This document shows positions 61,291-64,000 of a DNA stretch of 64,000 nucleotides, piece by piece (the stretch's first letter is position 1; each line of letters starts with the position of its first letter). The DNA lies in contig NZ_CP045422.1 in NCBI RefSeq assembly GCF_014926585.1, positions 930,001 through 994,000 of the forward strand, given 5' to 3'. The notes under the pieces were generated by a model. That model saw only the letters and a list, made by a program, of their open reading frames with translations. It made no database searches and was not told where the DNA came from. Source of the stretch: Devosia beringensis (GTDB taxonomy: Bacteria; Pseudomonadota; Alphaproteobacteria; Rhizobiales; Devosiaceae). The position numbers were made by a program, and so were the translations under genes.

Positions 61291-62642
61291 GCTGGATCGC
61301 TGAACAGGCCCGCCCGGCGGCGCTCCAGCGCCCACCAATAGATGGCGCCGCGGGCCAGAAACCAGACATGCAGGGCCAGCCAGAGCCCGAGATTGCCCAG
61401 CAGCCGCTGCAGCAGCAGGGCAGCCGCCAGGAAGACCACGAGGGATATCACCATGCCATTGCGCATGGTGGTGTTGAGGGTGGCGCCGATCAGGATGCCG
61501 TCATAGACGAAGGCCGGCATGAAGGTGAGAGCGCAGAGCGCGGCAATGGGCAGGTAGCTGACGGCCTGCGCCCGGACCTCTGCATTGGTGGTCATCAACC
61601 CGATCAGGGCGGACCCGCCCAAATACCAGGCCAGTCCCAGACCGCCAGCGATCACCAGGCCCCAGAGAAAGCTCAGGCCATAGGCGCGATCAAAGGCGGG
61701 GCGCCAGTTGGCGCCGACGGCCTTGCCGGTGAGCTGTTCGGCGGCCTGGGCGATGCCATCGAGGAAGAAGCCCACCACCATGAGCAGATTGAGCAGGATG
61801 GCATTGGCCGAGAGCGCCACCTCGCCCATGCGCGAGCCCTGGGCCGCAAACCAGGCATAGGCGCCCATCAGGGCCAGGGAGCGGATCATCAGGTCGCGAC
61901 TGAGGCCGAACATGCGTTTGAGCGCGATGGCATCGAGCAGCTCGCCCGGCGCAATGTGGGCCAGCACGGCACGGGGACCACCATAGTGACGCAGCAGCAG
62001 AGCCAGGCCGACAAGGGCCGCCACCACCTGACCGAGCACGGTGCCCGCCGCAGCGCCGGCGACGCCCCAACCCAGCAGATAGACGAAGGCAATGCTGGCA
62101 AGGATATTGATGCCGTGCAGCAGGAACTGCAGTGCCATGCCGGTCGTGGCGGCGGCCCGGCCATAGAACCAGCCCAGCAGGGCATAATTGACCAGCGAAA
62201 ATGGCGCCGACCAGATGCGGACGGCAAAATAGTCGGCCAGGGCGGCGCCAGTGCCCGAACCCGGCGCCAGCAGGCTCGTGGCCAGCCAGAGTATGGGTCC
62301 GCCCAGGGCGATCATGCTGAGCCCGATGCCAATGGCGAGCAGGATGGCCCGGCTGACGTGGAGCAGGCCATCGCGGGGATCGCGCGCGCCAACGGCCTGG
62401 GCAGTGAGGCCGGCCGTGCCGATGCGCAGGAAATAGGCCAGCGAGAAGATGACGTCGAACACCAGGGCGCCCAGCACGAGGCCGCCGAGCAGGCCGGCAT
62501 CGCCGAGCCGGCCGATCACGGTGATATCGACAATGCCCACCAGCGGCTCGGTGATGAATGCCACCGAGGCCGGTAGCGCGATCTTCCAGACGTCGGCGTG
62601 GCGCACGTCGAAGGGATATTGGGGACGCGCGCCGGTGGTCAT
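61287..62642 (-). CDS. MATE-family multidrug/metabolite exporter
   Basis: A 451-residue inner-membrane protein with twelve helices. MATE pattern is visible in IALPASVAFITEPLVGIVDI, AQAVGARDPRDG, GWFYGRAAATTGMALQ and FLDGIAQAAEQLTGKAVGA. It extrudes organic cations or other compounds with sodium or proton exchange. Its stop overlaps the stop of the kinase at 59587-61290 by four bases (convergent). It starts 17 bases downstream of the FrcK-like gene on the same strand. Confidence 0.93.
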   Translation of the reverse strand: MTTGARPQYPFDVRHADVWKIALPASVAFITEPLVGIVDITVIGRLGDAGLLGGLVLGALVFDVIFSLAYFLRIGTAGLTAQAVGARDPRDGLLHVSRAILLAIGIGLSMIALGGPILWLATSLLAPGSGTGAALADYFAVRIWSAPFSLVNYALLGWFYGRAAATTGMALQFLLHGINILASIAFVYLLGWGVAGAAAGTVLGQVVAALVGLALLLRHYGGPRAVLAHIAPGELLDAIALKRMFGLSRDLMIRSLALMGAYAWFAAQGSRMGEVALSANAILLNLLMVVGFFLDGIAQAAEQLTGKAVGANWRPAFDRAYGLSFLWGLVIAGGLGLAWYLGGSALIGLMTTNAEVRAQAVSYLPIAALCALTFMPAFVYDGILIGATLNTTMRNGMVISLVVFLAAALLLQRLLGNLGLWLALHVWFLARGAIYWWALERRRAGLFSDPA

Positions 62643-62658
62643 GAGAGTGCTCGCAGAA

Positions 62659-63327
62659 TCAGTGCTCGGTGAGCAGCGAGATCACCACATCGGCCCGGTC
62701 CTGCGACAGGGCTACCAGATCATAATTGGGCAGATCATTGCGCGCGATATGGGCGCGGTTGCGCTCCTCGCCGAACAGGCCGGCCTCGGCATGGCGCTTG
62801 AGCAGGCGGGCCTCGACCAGATCGCGCGGCACATCGATGAAGACGGCATAATCGAGCTGCGGCCTGACGCCGGCAAAGGGGCCTTCGGTCAGCAGCAGAT
62901 AATTGCCCTCGACAACCAGCACGCGGACATCGGGGCCGACGGTAAAGGCATCGTCCACGACGTCCTCGATCTGGCGCGAATAGCCCGGGCCGCTGACGGC
63001 GGCGCTGGCGGATTTGAGATGGTGCAGGAAACTGACAAAGGCCGCCCCCTCAAAGGTATGCGGGGCGCCCTTGAAGTCGGTCTGACCCATGGATTCGAGC
63101 TTGGCGTGGCGCATGTGAAAGCCATCCATGGGCACCAGCTGGGCGCTGCCCGACTTGGTGGCGTTGAGCATGGTGACGATCTCGGCCGCCAGGGTGGACT
63201 TGCCGGTGCCCGGCCCGCCGGCGAGGCCGATGGCGATGCGGGCATGGGCCTGGCTCTCCAGCTCGAGGATATGCGGCACGAGGCGCTGCAAGGCCTGCTG
63301 CGGCGTGAGGCTGAGGCGGGTCGGCAT
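62659..63327 (-). CDS. frcK: FrcK-like P-loop (uridine/pantothenate kinase-type) kinase
   Basis: A 222-residue P-loop kinase: Walker A GLAGGPGTGKST at about 34-45, substrate region VPMDGFHMRHAKLES, and NYLLLTEGPFA with the later IDVPRDLVEARLLKRH lid. This arrangement is found in fructose/pantothenate/uridine kinase-like proteins such as rhizobial FrcK, linked with fructose uptake. GGAGAT precedes the start ATG 63327, which overlaps the stop of the DUF6460 gene by one base. No Frc transporter is adjacent. Confidence 0.8.
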   Translation of the reverse strand: MPTRLSLTPQQALQRLVPHILELESQAHARIAIGLAGGPGTGKSTLAAEIVTMLNATKSGSAQLVPMDGFHMRHAKLESMGQTDFKGAPHTFEGAAFVSFLHHLKSASAAVSGPGYSRQIEDVVDDAFTVGPDVRVLVVEGNYLLLTEGPFAGVRPQLDYAVFIDVPRDLVEARLLKRHAEAGLFGEERNRAHIARNDLPNYDLVALSQDRADVVISLLTEH

Positions 63328-63620
63328 CACGATCTCCGGGTCAGGCGGATCAGCAGCCAGATGGGCACGACCAGCACCGCGCCGGTGATGACATAGGCGC
63401 CCAGATCGCGGAACACGCCGAAACCATCGCGCACGGCATCGTGAAACAGCTCGATGGCGCCGTCGATGACGTCCTGTGGCCGGACGCCGAACACCGACAT
63501 CAGGAAGCCCACCAGCAGGGATACCAGTATCAGCCGGAGAATAACGCCGGCAGGGCTGCCGCCGAAGAACCGTTCGACGGCACTGCGGCGCCTTGGCTCG
63601 GTGGGATAGGGATCGCTCAT
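63327..63620 (-). CDS. DUF6460 membrane protein
   Basis: A 97-residue protein with two helices (GVILRLILVSLLVGFLMSVF and YVITGAVLVVPIWLLIRL) and a charged N-terminus. The pattern ERFFGGSPAGVILRLILVSL matches DUF6460, found widely in Hyphomicrobiales. It is translationally coupled with the FrcK-like gene. Function unknown. Confidence 0.8.
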   Translation of the reverse strand: MSDPYPTEPRRRSAVERFFGGSPAGVILRLILVSLLVGFLMSVFGVRPQDVIDGAIELFHDAVRDGFGVFRDLGAYVITGAVLVVPIWLLIRLTRRS

Positions 63621-63714
63621 CGGTGTTCCTCCGCCCGCTGTCGGGATGCTGGGTGATCATATAGGGTGTTTTCTGATTTGCAGAAGACTTGAACGCTTCT
63701 GCCGGAGCTTAGAT

Positions 63715-64000
63715 TTGGCTGAACTGCCTCCCGTCATTACCGCGTGGTTCGCCGCCAAGGGCTGGGCGCCGCGACAGCACCAGCTCGATGTGCTCGACAG
63801 CTGGAATGCCGGCGCCTCGGCGCTGCTGATTGCGCCCACCGGGGCCGGCAAGACACTGGCCGGGTTCCTGCCGACGCTGGCCGACCTGGTTGCCGGCGAC
63901 CATCAAGGCCTGCACACGCTCTACATTTCCCCGCTCAAGGCGCTGGCGGTGGATGTGCAGCGAAACCTCACCGGCCCGATCCTCGAGATGGGTCTCAAGA
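63715..64000 (+). CDS. Ligase-associated DEXH-box helicase, N-terminal part (cut by window edge)
   Basis: The frame continues past the right edge. Starting at TTG 63715 (GGAG eight bases upstream) it reads PPVITAWFAAKGWAPRQHQL, then APTGAGKTLAGF (Walker A) and YISPLKALAVDVQRNL (motif Ia). This is the start of the Lhr-like DEXH helicase usually found beside an ATP-dependent DNA ligase and involved in DNA repair. Confidence in the family is high from the 95 residues visible. Confidence 0.88.
   Translation, partial: MAELPPVITAWFAAKGWAPRQHQLDVLDSWNAGASALLIAPTGAGKTLAGFLPTLADLVAGDHQGLHTLYISPLKALAVDVQRNLTGPILEMGLK

Noticed and set aside
1-64000. CRISPR arrays, rRNA, tRNA or complete insertion sequences
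   Set aside because: No regular short repeats with spacers, no rRNA signature and no convincing tRNA cloverleaf were found by eye; only relics of mobile DNA (integrase, HsdR piece) were seen.

Overview
The window looks like the chromosome of a Devosia-like member of the Hyphomicrobiales (Alphaproteobacteria). The evidence is uniformly high GC, a C4-pathway 5-aminolevulinate synthase, a FixJ-type regulator, Nnr-type denitrification genes, a FrcK-like kinase, a DUF6460 protein and the start of a ligase-associated DEXH helicase. The genus is an inference; no rRNA or tRNA gene was seen.

Layout. 1-7.7 kb: a partial AraC regulator, then a complete sugar operon (LacI repressor, binding protein, two permeases, a GH32/GH43-like glycosidase and a MalK-type ATPase) behind a perfect 32-bp palindromic operator. 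7.8-11.3 kb: a PhyH dioxygenase, an NsrR-type regulator, and a divergent DoxX-like/DUF305 pair with a textbook NsrR operator between them. 11.3-12.1 kb: gene debris (SLC13 transporter tail joined to a type I restriction HsdR piece). 12.1-18.0 kb: three SDR oxidoreductases, a saccharopine-dehydrogenase-like protein, an NTF2-like protein and two paralogous AraC regulators, sharing one upstream motif. 18.4-25.3 kb: a nitrite-respiration/NO-response cluster (pseudoazurin, nirK, nirV, nnrR, nnrS, DUF2249, globin-like protein, nnrU) with FNR/NnrR-type boxes in front of several units. 25.3-26.3 kb: a frameshifted murB.

26.7-33.6 kb: a periplasmic flavin electron-transfer locus (DUF2271 protein with an FMN-attachment motif, PepSY-flavodoxin-FNR reductase, ApbE flavin transferase, small acidic/His-rich secreted protein), divergent from a two-component system and a VIT-family metal transporter. 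34.1-37.3 kb: DUF4173 membrane protein with its own two-component system. 37.3-44.6 kb: an integrase relic, a TRAP transporter, a Tat-exported amidohydrolase and a CocE/NonD hydrolase with a damaged C-terminus; the last two share an upstream repeat. 44.8-47.3 kb: another two-component system and a small PepSY-like secreted protein. 47.5-52.3 kb: GbsR/MarR regulator with an RND efflux pair.

52.4-64 kb: PRC-barrel protein, small membrane protein, OmpA-like lipoprotein, SDR, an endonuclease/phosphatase-fold protein, hemA with an FNR box, DUF4342 protein, a FixJ-like regulator lacking the phospho-acceptor Asp, MscL, a hybrid histidine kinase, a MATE exporter, a FrcK-like kinase, a DUF6460 protein and a partial helicase.

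How the parts connect: low oxygen/NO control is visible at several sites (NsrR, NnrR/FNR boxes at nirK, pseudoazurin, nnrS and nnrU, and an FNR box at hemA), pointing to a facultative nitrite respirer. The most interesting unit is the flavinylated DUF2271/PepSY-reductase locus with its metal-flavoured neighbours, plausibly a periplasmic metal or flavin redox system.
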